Assembly: GCA_026005075.1 (NCBI GenBank)
Contig: BPKJ01000003.1
Coordinates: forward strand, 302,639-366,638
Source of the DNA: Lysobacteraceae bacterium
Lineage (GTDB): Bacteria; Pseudomonadota; Gammaproteobacteria; Xanthomonadales; Xanthomonadaceae
DNA: 64,000 bases
Direction of reading: 5' to 3'
Positions 1 through 8,061 of this stretch are shown one piece after another. A program made the translations under genes and the position numbers. The notes beneath the pieces are model-generated. The model did no database searches and was not told the origin of the DNA. It saw only the letters and a list, made by a program, of their open reading frames with translations. How positions within the stretch are numbered: the first letter of the stretch is position 1; every line of letters starts with the position of its first letter.

Positions 1-177
1 TTCCTGCTGGGCACGGGCGAAGGCGCCCATTCCGGCCATCCAGATCTGCTGCGCCGACTCCATGATGGAGCGCGGCAGCCCCTCGGCCTGCTTGCGGGCC
101 GCAGCGGCCGGCTTCCTGGTGGTGCGCTTGGCGGCGGGCTTGGCCCTGGACTTGCTGCTGGACTTGAGTTTGGCCAT
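1..177 (-). CDS. Phasin family (PHA granule-associated) protein, 3' part cut by window edge
   Basis: Only the N-terminal 59 residues lie in the window; the gene runs off the left edge. The protein opens with a Lys/Ala/Arg-rich basic tail (residues 1-31), followed by an amphipathic stretch containing QQIWMAGMGAFARAQQE. This stretch matches the conserved start of the phasin domain in PhaF/PhaI-type proteins, which coat polyhydroxyalkanoate storage granules in the cytoplasm. A basic Ala/Lys-rich region in PhaF-like proteins contacts DNA, and here it sits at the N terminus. The ATG at 177 is the only sensible start. Function is inferred from family resemblance, since most of the domain is outside the window. 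Confidence 0.75.
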   Translation of the reverse strand, partial: MAKLKSSSKSRAKPAAKRTTRKPAAAARKQAEGLPRSIMESAQQIWMAGMGAFARAQQE

Positions 178-292
178 GGGTGCGTCCTCGAAGGGTCGTT
201 GAAGGCAGGCGGCAGCATTGCCGTCGATGGGCGCAGTGTGGGCCGCGTCGATAGAATATTCACACTAGTCCCGGCGCCGTCCGGGAGTCGGT

Positions 293-1543
293 TCAGCTGC
301 GGCGCAGGCGCGCCGCCCGCCTGGGTGCGATCACCAACGCCTCGACGTCGTCCAGGGCGCGGCGCAGGCGGGCGGTGGTTTCGGTCTGCCTGCGCCGCCG
401 GTGGCCGAGCCCGTCGAAGGCGCCGCGGTCGGCATGGTCGAGGATCTCGTCGCGAAGCCGCAGACCGTGTCGGGCGAGGAGCGGCGCCAGTTGCTGCCTG
501 CGGGCGCGCAGGTCGGCGAGTGTTGCGCGGTAGGCGTGGTCGCAGACCTGCCGGCGCGAGGCGTAGCTGAAGACGCTGGTGAAGAACATCCTCGCGTCGT
601 CGGCATCGGGTTCCAGCAGCAGCTGGTCGATCGCTCGGTACTGCTGGGCGTAGCGGGCCATGCCGATCTCGACCCGCGACTGCAGCAGGGTGCGGAAGGT
701 CTGCGAGAGCACCATCGGCAGGCCGCCCTCGACCAGACTGCGCGGGCGCCGGCCATGGGCACGGGCGGCGCTGGCATCGAACGGCACCAGAGGGTTGATG
801 CCGATCAAGAGGTCGATGCCGGCCTCGAGGGCGACCGAGGCGTGCATCGTGCGGCGCAGCGCCCCGTCCACGAACTGCCTGCCGCGGATGCAGACCGGGG
901 GGTAGAGGCCGGGCAGCGCCGCGCTGGCCTGCACCGCGCGCGAGATCGGCACGTCGTCCCAGCCGTGGTCGCCGAAGCGCACGGCCTCGCCGTTGTCGAG
1001 GTCCACCGCGACCACGTAGAGCCGACGGCGCAGTTCTCGAAAGTCGTTGGTGCGTCCGTGGCGGCTGAAGGCCTCGGCGAGGAAGCGGCCGAGGGCGTCG
1101 TTGTCGAACAGGCCGGCCGGGATCAGCGCCCCGAGGCGCGCCATCGTGGCGTGCAGGTTGGCGCTGCCGGGATCGAGCAGCAGGTCGCGCCACCAGCGCA
1201 GGACATGACGCGGCAGCGACATCACGCGCCGGGCGTACTCCGCGAGCGCCGGCTGCACGAAGTTATCGGGATGGAAGGTGACGTCGTCGCGGTCCCCGGT
1301 GATGAAGATCCGGGTCATGGTCGCGGTGTCCATCCGGTTGGCCAGACCCGCGGCGAGGAAGGCTCCGGAGCTCACCCCCACGTAGACTTCCAGCGCGGTG
1401 AGGTCGAGACCCTCGATCGCCTCCTCCATCGCCCGCAGCGCGCCCAGCTCGTACATGCCGCCGATCGGGCCACCGCCGGCGATGGCCAGTCCCACGCGGC
1501 CGCGGCTGGGGGTTCGGGGGCGGGCAGGCTGGATCCTGAGCAT
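293..1543 (-). CDS. Patatin-like phospholipase family protein
   Basis: A 416-residue lipid acyl hydrolase of the patatin family, likely cytoplasmic or membrane-associated because no signal peptide is visible. It carries the oxyanion-hole glycine loop GGGPIGG near residues 23-29. The nucleophile motif GVSSG places the catalytic Ser near residue 58, and the partner Asp lies in the VDGA motif near residue 226, so the Ser-Asp dyad is complete. Patatins cleave fatty acyl esters from phospholipids or neutral lipids; the substrate cannot be read from sequence. A TTG codon lies two codons upstream, but the ATG at 1543 is preferred. An IS481 element sits about 115 bp upstream and may have separated the gene from its original promoter. 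Confidence 0.88.
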   Translation of the reverse strand: MLRIQPARPRTPSRGRVGLAIAGGGPIGGMYELGALRAMEEAIEGLDLTALEVYVGVSSGAFLAAGLANRMDTATMTRIFITGDRDDVTFHPDNFVQPALAEYARRVMSLPRHVLRWWRDLLLDPGSANLHATMARLGALIPAGLFDNDALGRFLAEAFSRHGRTNDFRELRRRLYVVAVDLDNGEAVRFGDHGWDDVPISRAVQASAALPGLYPPVCIRGRQFVDGALRRTMHASVALEAGIDLLIGINPLVPFDASAARAHGRRPRSLVEGGLPMVLSQTFRTLLQSRVEIGMARYAQQYRAIDQLLLEPDADDARMFFTSVFSYASRRQVCDHAYRATLADLRARRQQLAPLLARHGLRLRDEILDHADRGAFDGLGHRRRRQTETTARLRRALDDVEALVIAPRRAARLRRS

Positions 1544-1657
1544 GGGCAATCCGTGACGGAAGGGGGCGCATTGTACCGGCTGCGCGCGGCGGGTCGGGGA
1601 GATCCAGTGGACGAGTTGCGCCGCGGCGGGCTTGCGAAGCCGTTTTGCGGGTTATTC

Positions 1658-1663
1658 CCTAGG
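1658..1663. repeat. Target-site duplication of IS481-family element, left copy
   Basis: CCTAGG directly abuts the left inverted repeat and matches the copy at 2705-2710. On the minus strand its TAG completes the transposase stop codon. Confidence 0.85.
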
Positions 1664-2609
1664 TGTGAGTCGTCAAGAGGTTGTTCCTGGGAACTGGAAG
1701 CCGTGACATAGGCGCAACGCGGCCGATGCCGCGGTGGGGGCGATGCCAGTTGTAGTGGTGCTGCCAGCTGTGAAGCGCTTGGCGCCGCTGCTCGGAGTTT
1801 TGGTAGAGCCAGCCATAGGCCCACTCACGCAGCGCCGACTGGATGAATCGCTCGGCCTTGCCGTTGGTTTGTGGCCGATACGCGCGGGTGAACTTCTGCC
1901 TGATGCCCAGTTGCTGGCAAGCCTGCCGGAACGGCTTGGAACGGAAGGCCGGACCGTTGTCGGTCAGCACCCGCTTGATCGTCACGCCCAGACGCCTGTA
2001 GTACGCCACGGCGTCGCGCAGGAACTGCACCGCGCTGGAGGCACGCTCGTCGGGATGGATCGCCGTGAAGGCCACGCGGGCATGGTCGTCCACGGCCACG
2101 AACAGGAACTCCCAGCCGGCGCCATCGACCGAATCGCGCGGGTTGCCGGTGACCCGATGCCCCGGCCGCTCGATACGCGCAAGCTTCTTGGTGTCGATGT
2201 GCAGCAGATCCCCAGGCTGTGCATGCTCGTAGCGCTGTACCGGCTCGCGCGGCTGCAGATCCGACAGCTTCGACAGCCCGGCTCGGCGCAGAACACGGCT
2301 GACCGTGGACTCCGACACGCCGACGCTCTGGGCGATGCGCGCCTGGAGCATTCGGCGCTGCCGCAGTTCGACGATGAGCCATGCCTTGCTCGGCTCGATC
2401 GCCCGCGGCGAGCGCTTGGGCCGGGAAGAGGCATCGGTCAAGCCGCCGGCTCCTCCGGCCAGGTAGCGGCCCAACCATTTGCGCGCGGTGCGCGGCGTCA
2501 CGCCATGGCGCAAGGCCGCTTCACTGGCCTTGAGCCCGTGCCGGGTCATCTCTTGAACCATCTGCAAGCGACGAGCGAAGGTAAGTCGGGCATTCTTATG
2601 GGTGTTCAT
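1659..2609 (-). CDS. IS481-family transposase
   Basis: A 316-residue integrase-fold transposase. Its N-terminal part is a helix-turn-helix region (residues about 10-60, with ASEAALRHGVTPRTARKWLG), followed by a second HTH (VGVSESTVSRVLRRAG). The DDE catalytic core includes a motif around HIDTKKLARI and the second Asp in TDNGPAFRS, with the Glu expected near NGKAERFIQ. The ATG at 2609 is preceded by AGGAG at good spacing; a longer in-frame extension to 2687 starts in the terminal repeat and is unlikely. The stop codon is not inside the element: the TAG is provided by the duplicated CTAG target. The length fits the family. Confidence 0.93.
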   Translation of the reverse strand: MNTHKNARLTFARRLQMVQEMTRHGLKASEAALRHGVTPRTARKWLGRYLAGGAGGLTDASSRPKRSPRAIEPSKAWLIVELRQRRMLQARIAQSVGVSESTVSRVLRRAGLSKLSDLQPREPVQRYEHAQPGDLLHIDTKKLARIERPGHRVTGNPRDSVDGAGWEFLFVAVDDHARVAFTAIHPDERASSAVQFLRDAVAYYRRLGVTIKRVLTDNGPAFRSKPFRQACQQLGIRQKFTRAYRPQTNGKAERFIQSALREWAYGWLYQNSEQRRQALHSWQHHYNWHRPHRGIGRVAPMSRLPVPRNNLLTTHT

Positions 2610-2704
2610 CCGGCTGCTCCTGGAAGTACTGGGTTGTTTGGCCACGTCCAGTCTCCCAGAAGCAGTCCGGGTGAACCACAGATACAACCTATTGAAACTT
2701 CACA
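1664..2704 (-). mobile_element. Complete IS481-family insertion sequence
   Basis: A 1041-bp element with imperfect terminal inverted repeats of about 30 bp. Its left end (1664 onward, TGTGAGTCGTCAAGAGGTTG) pairs with the complement of the right end (TGTGAAGTTTCAATAGGTTG), with a one-base gap. It encodes a single DDE transposase. Both flanks carry the same hexamer CCTAGG, which fits the NCTAGN target preference known for IS481 relatives. Ends, transposase and target duplication are all intact, so the insertion is probably recent and the element may still be active. Confidence 0.9.
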
Positions 2705-2710
2705 CCTAGG
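2705..2710. repeat. Target-site duplication of IS481-family element, right copy
   Basis: CCTAGG directly abuts the right inverted repeat and matches the left copy at 1658-1663. Confidence 0.85.
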
Positions 2711-2899
2711 CCGGGGCGATCAGGCTCCGTCCGCGTGACGAAGATCGCCGCACGGGCAGGTGAATGCGGGTTTTTCCCCCAAGCCTTCCGTGTGGGGAGG
2801 CATTAGCATGGTGGTTCATCGAAAACACTCGGTCGCGTTGTGCAGGGGGCGTGCGATCCGGGCCCTGATCACGGAACCCACTGTTCGAGGAGAGACACC

Positions 2900-3466
2900 A
2901 TGGCACGCTCCAAACCCGCTGGAATCTCGCGCGTCGATCGCCCGGACAACGGCGCGGTGGGCTGGCTGATGCGCATCCGCCGCGGCGAGATCTTCATCCA
3001 GGAGTTCTTCTCCGACCGTGCGCATGGCGGCAAGCGCGCGGCCCAGAAAGCCGCGCGTCAGCGCTACCTGCAGCTGGCTGCCGAACTGCCGCCGCCGCGC
3101 ACCTCCGAAGGGGTGCTGAGCCGGCGCAACACCTCCGGCGTGGTGGGTGTCCGCCTCGCGCGCGAGGGGGCCGACGCCTCCGGCGCGCCGCGGGAGTCCT
3201 ACGTGGCGTCGTGGCGGGAGGACGGATGCGACCGGACGGTACGCTTCTCCTGTGCCCGTTACGGCAAGCGCAAGGCCTTCAAGCTCGCCTGTCTGGCCCG
3301 GGAACTGCGCACCACCGACCGCAAGCTCCTGCTCGAACGTCTTGGCGTGGGCGGCAAGGGCGCGGGCCGCAGCGCCGGTGGCGTGCGCAAGACGCCGGCC
3401 GGGACGGCACGCAAGGCTGGCGGCGCGGCCGCGGGCCGCACGGCGCGGGCGCGCCGCGGGTCCTGA
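2900..3466 (+). CDS. AP2-domain-like DNA-binding protein with basic Gly/Ala/Arg tail
   Basis: A 188-residue protein. Residues about 78-132 resemble the AP2/ERF fold: SGVVGVRLAR, then SYVASWRE and a basic segment ending in KRKAFKLACLAREL. AP2 domains are beta-sheet DNA-binding modules best known from plant transcription factors and from phage or mobile endonucleases. The N-terminal 60 residues hold a second compact region (GAVGWLMRIRR, FFSDRAHGGKRAAQKAARQRY) that may be a degenerate AP2-like repeat. The last 50 residues are Gly/Ala/Arg/Lys-rich and probably disordered and nucleic-acid binding. The ATG at 2900 follows GAGGAGAGACACC, a strong ribosome site. The role and target are unknown; it stands alone in orientation. 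Confidence 0.65.
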   Translation: MARSKPAGISRVDRPDNGAVGWLMRIRRGEIFIQEFFSDRAHGGKRAAQKAARQRYLQLAAELPPPRTSEGVLSRRNTSGVVGVRLAREGADASGAPRESYVASWREDGCDRTVRFSCARYGKRKAFKLACLARELRTTDRKLLLERLGVGGKGAGRSAGGVRKTPAGTARKAGGAAAGRTARARRGS

Positions 3467-3500
3467 GCGCTCGGCCAGGGCCCGAGGCAGGCCGCTCCGC

Positions 3501-3989
3501 TCAAACCCTGCTGTAGCGCCAGTCCAGCATGCGGCCCTCGTGGTAGGGCATGACCCCGTGGAACGGCCTCGGGTCGGCGTCGAACACCAGCGGGAGGAAG
3601 TGGCGGTCCCCTTCCCAGAGCGCGAGCTGGGTGATCTGCGACAGCTCGACCCACAGGAGGCTTCCCTCGGCGTTGCGCGGCGGCGGCGTGCCCTGGAAAC
3701 GGTCGACCAGGAACACGAAGGCGAACCAGTCCTCGCCCTTGCGGCCGAAGCCGGGCCAGCTGAGCGTGCCGCGCAGGCGAAGCCGGGTGGCCTCGATGCA
3801 GGCTTCCTCGCGCAGTTCCCGCCGCAAGCCGGCAACGACGTCCTCGCCGCGCTCCAGCTTGCCGCCAAGTCCGTTGTACTTGCCGTAGTGGGCGTCGTCC
3901 GGACGTGCGTTGCGGTGAACCATGAGGACGTGCCGACGATCGGGCGAGAGCACGTAGGCGAGGGTGGCCAGGATGGGCTGGCAGGGCAT
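3501..3989 (-). CDS. Nudix hydrolase, MutT/8-oxo-dGTP diphosphatase-like
   Basis: A 162-residue cytoplasmic Nudix hydrolase. The Nudix box spans residues about 43-65 (GKLERGE, then RELREEACI), with the metal-binding REXXEE intact. The glycine near the end of the consensus (REUXEEXGU) is replaced by Cys64, which is uncommon. The N-terminal strand ATLAYVLSPDRRHVLMVHRN and the C-terminal WYSRV-like end resemble MutT-type enzymes that hydrolyse oxidised nucleoside triphosphates, but the family is broad and the substrate is inferred. The ATG at 3989 is preceded by GGGAG. It is convergent with the AP2-like gene, 34 bp away. Confidence 0.85.
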   Translation of the reverse strand: MPCQPILATLAYVLSPDRRHVLMVHRNARPDDAHYGKYNGLGGKLERGEDVVAGLRRELREEACIEATRLRLRGTLSWPGFGRKGEDWFAFVFLVDRFQGTPPPRNAEGSLLWVELSQITQLALWEGDRHFLPLVFDADPRPFHGVMPYHEGRMLDWRYSRV

Positions 3990-4256
3990 GGTGGCTCCCG
4001 GGCAGTGCGGACCGCCGTTCCGGCTGGTCCACGATGGTTTTGCGGTTCGCGTTCAGCGGAAGGCTATCTTTTTCCGGTCGCGCCGGTTAAGCTGGCAGCG
4101 CTTTGTTTGCCAGTCACACTACATCGTGACGGATGCGCGGTGAGTCAGCAGATCTGCCGCAGTTGATCGCGTCCCAATGGGGTTCTAGCAGATAAGCACC
4201 GAGGTCGGCACCCGGCCGGCCGTTTCACATTCACCCGTATCGCAAGAGGCAACATC

Positions 4257-4466
4257 ATGTCAGAGCGTCAGATCGGCACCGTCAAGTGGTTCAACGATGC
4301 CAAGGGCTTCGGCTTCATCAGCCGTGAGGGCGGCGAGGACGTCTTCGTCCACTTCCGTGCCATCCAGGGCACCGGCTTCCGCTCGCTGCAGGAAGGCCAG
4401 AAGGTCAGCTTCATCGTCACCAAGGGCCTGAAGGGCCTGCAGGCCGACCAGGTTCAGGCGGTCTGA
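4257..4466 (+). CDS. Cold-shock domain protein (CspA family), copy 1
   Basis: A 69-residue single cold-shock domain. RNP1 (KGFGFIS) and RNP2 (DVFVHF) are both intact, with the typical [15 protein letters not shown] opening. These proteins bind single-stranded RNA/DNA and act as RNA chaperones. It is nearly identical to the copy at 14073-14282. A 267-bp gene-free region upstream probably contains the promoter and a long 5' leader, as is usual for csp genes, though no convincing promoter was found. A strong terminator follows immediately, so it is monocistronic. Confidence 0.95.
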   Translation: MSERQIGTVKWFNDAKGFGFISREGGEDVFVHFRAIQGTGFRSLQEGQKVSFIVTKGLKGLQADQVQAV

Positions 4467-4505
4467 GGACCCCATCGGCGGGCGGCATGCCGCCCCGCCC
4501 CTAGG

Positions 4506-4533
4506 AAACCCCGGGTGTCCGCGCCCGGGGTTT
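4506..4533 (+). terminator. Rho-independent terminator of csp copy 1
   Basis: AAACCCCGGG and CCCGGGGTTT form a perfect 10-bp stem around an 8-nt loop. The run TTTT continues on the 3' side. It lies 40 bp after the stop of the cold-shock gene. Confidence 0.9.
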
Positions 4534-4555
4534 TCTCGTTTCAGGGGCCGTGGCG

Positions 4556-5077
4556 TCAGAAGATGCCCATGCGCAAGCCCTCGGCGAGCGCCGCACCGAG
4601 TTCGCTGCAGCGGGCGTGTTGCGCCGGCGAAAGACGTTTCGGTGCGAGGATGGCCTGCGGCGTCTGCGCGTCCATGATCAGGCGGATCGGTTCGGCCACG
4701 CGGCGCCAGCGCAGGCCGAGTGCGATCCGGTCCAGCTGGCGCTGGGCTCCCTCGCCGTCGCTGCCGGCACAGATCACGCTGGCCCAGGGCAGGCCCTCGG
4801 TGCGGCCGAGAAGGGCGTAGTAGCTGCGGTCGAGGAAGTCCTTGATCCGGCCGCTCAGGGCCGCGAGGTTCTCGCTCGCCACGATCACGATCGCCGCGCA
4901 GCCGAGCACCGCCTCCGCGTCCGCGAGGTCCGCATGCAGGCGGACGACCTCGATGCCATCGACGGCCATGGCCCCGCTGGCGACCGCCTCGGAGGCCTGC
5001 TCGCAGGCGCCGGTCTGGCTGTGCCAGACGATCAGCAGGCGGCGGTCGCCGCGCGTGACGGGGAAGGCGGTTACCAT
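4556..5077 (-). CDS. Flavodoxin/NADPH-dependent FMN reductase family protein
   Basis: A 173-residue flavodoxin-like protein. The first strand and phosphate-binding loop read RRLLIVWHSQTGACEQ (residues about 10-25), equivalent to the FMN-phosphate loop T/S-x-T-G-x-T of flavodoxins. The middle segment ASENLAALSGRIKDFLDRSYY is typical of NAD(P)H:FMN reductase or flavodoxin-fold proteins. The electron partner cannot be deduced. The ATG at 5077 lies in CCATGG and overlaps a possible start of the divergent DUF2237 gene, so the pair shares a very short promoter region. The gene is convergent with csp copy 1. Confidence 0.8.
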   Translation of the reverse strand: MVTAFPVTRGDRRLLIVWHSQTGACEQASEAVASGAMAVDGIEVVRLHADLADAEAVLGCAAIVIVASENLAALSGRIKDFLDRSYYALLGRTEGLPWASVICAGSDGEGAQRQLDRIALGLRWRRVAEPIRLIMDAQTPQAILAPKRLSPAQHARCSELGAALAEGLRMGIF

Positions 5078-5105
5078 GGCGCCATTCTCACCGATTCCCT
5101 TGCCC

Positions 5106-5474
5106 ATGTTTGCGCTGAACGTGCTCGGTACGCCGCTCAAGCCCTGCAGCACCGATCCGATGACCGGCTGGTTGCGCGACGGCTGCTGCCGTTCGGATCC
5201 GCGCGATCGTGGCATGCACTGGGTGTGCGCGGTGATGACCGAGGAATTTCTGGCCTTCTCGCGCGAGGCCGGCAACGACCTGTCCACGCCCAGGCCGGAG
5301 TTCGGTTTTCCCGGATTGCGGCCCGGCGACCGCTGGTGTCTGTGTGCGCGGCGGTGGCAGGAGGCCTGGGTCGCCGGGGTGGCGCCGCCCGTGGTGCTGG
5401 AGGCCACCCACCTGCACGCGCTGGCGGTGGTGACGCTGGATCAGCTCCGGAGTGCGGCGCTGAGCGATCCCTAG
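5106..5474 (+). CDS. DUF2237 family protein
   Basis: A 122-residue protein that matches the conserved DUF2237 family along its whole length: NVLGTPLKPCSTDPMTGW, a CC pair in DGCC, VCAVMTEEFLAFS, and GDRWCLCARRW. The conserved cysteines could bind metal, but the function of the family is unknown. The ATG at 5106 is chosen because the conserved region starts right after it. An alternative ATG at 5076 would overlap the start codon of the divergent flavodoxin-like gene. It is convergent with the sensor gene, one base away. Confidence 0.85.
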   Translation: MFALNVLGTPLKPCSTDPMTGWLRDGCCRSDPRDRGMHWVCAVMTEEFLAFSREAGNDLSTPRPEFGFPGLRPGDRWCLCARRWQEAWVAGVAPPVVLEATHLHALAVVTLDQLRSAALSDP

Positions 5475-5475
5475 A

Positions 5476-6531
5476 CTAGGCCGGACGCGGCACGACGCAG
5501 GACGGACGGTGGGGCAGGTCGATCTCGACCACGCTGCTGCCCTCGCGTTGCCAGTAGCGAAAGGCGAGGTCCTCGCCTTCGGCCATGAACAGGCGGCGGT
5601 GCAGGGAAACCAGTTCCGCTTCCCGTGCAGGGCCGATCGTTCCATCGTCGAGCACGCGGATCAGGCAGCGCCCGCGCGCGAGGCGTGCCCAGATCTCCAG
5701 CCGGCCGGCGCGCTCGGGCGACCCGATGCCGAGCCGCACCGCCTGCTCGACCAGCACCATGAGCAGCCGCGGCGGACAGGCCGCCGCGCTGGCCTCGGGC
5801 GGAACGTCGAGCGACCAGTTCAGTCGCCCCGGGGCGCCGCGGTCGAGCAGCTCGAGGTAGGCACTCACGTGCTCGAGCTCGCGGCCCAGCGAGCTCTGTG
5901 GTTCGTTGAGGTAGGGCAGCACGCCTTCGAGGTAGTCGACCAGCCCGTCGAGGCGGGCGGCTGCGGCGGGCGCCTCGCTGCCCAGCCTGCGGCGCGTGTC
6001 GCGGAGCAGATCGAGGACCTGTCGCGGCCGCACCAGCAGTCGCAGCAGGCGGAGCTGGGCGTCGTGAAGCTCGGCCTGGGTCTGGACCAGCGCCTCGGCG
6101 TCGATCGCATGCTGCTGGGCCAGGCTTCGGCGGTCGGCCCGCCAGCGTGCAGCGAGGATCGCGGGAAGGGCCAGCAGCACGCCGGTCAGGCTGAGCACGT
6201 ACAGGCTGGTAAGGCGCGTCGGGTCCTGCCACAGCGGTGGACGCCCGGGAAGGGTGTCGGCGAGGTAGATCAGGACGAGGCTGGCCGGGATGACCGCCAG
6301 CGCAAGAGCGTCCTGCAGGCCTCGGCGTGTGCTCGCCTCGAGCCGTCGGGGGTGCCGCTCGAGCAAGGCGTGGAGCAGCGCGGCCAGCACCGCGACCCCA
6401 CTCGTGCGCAGCAGCAGCGCGGTGATCTCCGAGCGCCAGAGCGGGAGCAGCAGCAGGGTCCAGATCGAACCCATGGCCAGGGCAACGAGGATCCGCGCGC
6501 GCAGCGCGCGGGCGAGGAAGGGCGCGCTCAC
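5476..6531 (-). CDS. Degenerate LytS-type sensor histidine kinase
   Basis: A 351-residue membrane protein with about four hydrophobic segments in residues 10-140, then a coiled region (DAEALVQTQAELHDAQLRLL) and a domain laid out like the LytS/AlgZ His-kinase family. It has YLEGVLPYLNEP, then LGRELEHVSAYLELLD, then PPRLLMVLVEQAVRLGI. Key residues are missing. The phospho-acceptor motif NPHFLFN is replaced by VRPRQVLDL, and the N-box LVENAIKHG by LVEQAVRLG. It therefore probably lacks classical autophosphorylation. The GTG start at 6531 overlaps the stop of the upstream glycosyltransferase (GTGA), so translation is coupled. No LytTR regulator is adjacent. Confidence 0.75.
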   Translation of the reverse strand: MSAPFLARALRARILVALAMGSIWTLLLLPLWRSEITALLLRTSGVAVLAALLHALLERHPRRLEASTRRGLQDALALAVIPASLVLIYLADTLPGRPPLWQDPTRLTSLYVLSLTGVLLALPAILAARWRADRRSLAQQHAIDAEALVQTQAELHDAQLRLLRLLVRPRQVLDLLRDTRRRLGSEAPAAAARLDGLVDYLEGVLPYLNEPQSSLGRELEHVSAYLELLDRGAPGRLNWSLDVPPEASAAACPPRLLMVLVEQAVRLGIGSPERAGRLEIWARLARGRCLIRVLDDGTIGPAREAELVSLHRRLFMAEGEDLAFRYWQREGSSVVEIDLPHRPSCVVPRPA

Positions 6532-7994
6532 GAGGGCTCCTTGGCGATGGGCGACGGTGGTCCCGGCGATGCGCCAGCCGGAGGCAGGATGGCCAGCTCG
6601 AAACGCTGTCCCGACACCTCGATCATGCGGGGCCGAAGGGTCCGCTCGCGCAGCGCCGGGCAGGGGCCGGGCTGACGGCAGAGCCACACCGCGCCGAAGC
6701 GTTCGAGATCGGTCGGTGCGATCCAGGGCGAGATGCGGAAGTCGCCTCGGATCAGCATGTGCGGGCGGTCCTTGGCGTAGGCGGCAACGATGGCGCTGTC
6801 GATGTGATCCCCGATCACGATGCGCAGCGGGCGGCCGGTCTCCTCCTGCCATGCCGCTGCCACCGTCCGCGCCAGGGCCGGGCCATCGAAGCGCGTCTTG
6901 GAATCGCCCCAGCGGGTCTTGTAGAGGAGGTGGAGGCAGGCGGTGAGCAGGAGCAGGGCGCCCAGCGCCGCAAGAAATCGCCCGAGGTGGCGGCGGACGC
7001 GCTCACGGTCGAGCGGTAGCATGGCGAGGACACCGGCGAGGCTGTAGAAGGGAAAGGCCCAGGTCGTCTTGAGATGGCTTCCACTGAGCGCGCCATAGGC
7101 CATCGACAGCAGCAGCGGGCCGAAGCAGAGCGCGAGCAGCGGCACCGGCACCCCGCTCCGCGTCTCGGCCTGAGCGCCACGGCCACGCAGCAGCAGCCAG
7201 AGCAGGGCGGCGGGCGCAAGGCCCGCCAGCGACCCTGCTGCAAAGCGCAGCGGCTCGAGCAGATGGGCCTCGAGCCCGGTCTCACCGCGGTCGAAGCTCT
7301 CGAGGTAGTCGAGCGGCAGCTGCCAGTGTCCGGTGAGCCAGTACAGATGCGGGGCCAGCAGGGCCAGTGCGACGAGGGCCGCGAGCCAAGGGCCACGGCC
7401 GGCCAGGCGCTGCCGTCCGCGCGCGGTGAGCAGCAGGACGAGGCCGCAGCAGGCGATCGGCAGCAGGCCGGAGTACTTGGCCAGCACCGCAAGCGCGCAG
7501 AACAGGCCGAAAGCCAGCCAGTGACGGAGGGCGTCCGTGTCCAGTGCCCTCAGGAAGTGGTACGACAGCCCGGCCCAGATCGGGATCTGCAGGCTGTTCA
7601 TGTTGAAGTTCGGGGTCAGCACGGTGTGGAAGTAGGAACCCTCCAGCAAGGCCACGGCGAGCACCGCGCGCAGCGGGTCCAGGTAGAGCCGGGCGACCCC
7701 GTAGACGTAGGCGAAGCTGGCCACGACCAACAGCTGGGCGAACAGGTAGAGCGCTTCGAGGCGCCCCCCGGAAAGCTGCAGTACGGCCTCGCCCAGCCAT
7801 GCGCCGAGCGGCGGGTGCTTGTAGTAGCCGAGCTGCCATTCGCGCCCCCAGCCGAGCAGTTCCAGCGTGTCCAGCGGGAGCATGGAATAGCTCAGGGCCG
7901 GCGCCAGCACCCAGAAACCGAGATGCCAGAGGCAGAGCAGGAGCAGCAGAAGGGTGGGGCGCTGGGCGATGGCCTCGCGGATCACGGTAGGCAA
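6528..7994 (-). CDS. Glycosyltransferase family 39 (ArnT/PMT-like) membrane protein
   Basis: A protein of up to 488 residues with many hydrophobic helices. The first periplasmic loop holds SMLPLDTLELLGWGREWQ followed by GYYKHPPLGAWL. This matches the catalytic loop of GT39-type enzymes, which use polyprenyl-phosphate sugars to glycosylate lipids or proteins in the inner membrane. The C-terminal soluble part follows about ten membrane segments. Start choice is uncertain: the longest form uses TTG at 7994 and a GTG lies at 7985; neither has a clear ribosome site. It is translationally coupled to the degenerate sensor downstream. Confidence 0.85.
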   Translation of the reverse strand: MPTVIREAIAQRPTLLLLLLCLWHLGFWVLAPALSYSMLPLDTLELLGWGREWQLGYYKHPPLGAWLGEAVLQLSGGRLEALYLFAQLLVVASFAYVYGVARLYLDPLRAVLAVALLEGSYFHTVLTPNFNMNSLQIPIWAGLSYHFLRALDTDALRHWLAFGLFCALAVLAKYSGLLPIACCGLVLLLTARGRQRLAGRGPWLAALVALALLAPHLYWLTGHWQLPLDYLESFDRGETGLEAHLLEPLRFAAGSLAGLAPAALLWLLLRGRGAQAETRSGVPVPLLALCFGPLLLSMAYGALSGSHLKTTWAFPFYSLAGVLAMLPLDRERVRRHLGRFLAALGALLLLTACLHLLYKTRWGDSKTRFDGPALARTVAAAWQEETGRPLRIVIGDHIDSAIVAAYAKDRPHMLIRGDFRISPWIAPTDLERFGAVWLCRQPGPCPALRERTLRPRMIEVSGQRFELAILPPAGASPGPPSPIAKEPS

Positions 7995-8061
7995 GGGAGC
8001 GGACGGGGGGCTTGCACCTTAGCCCAAGCACGCGCGTGTGTTGAGAGGCCGTGGCGGAGGA

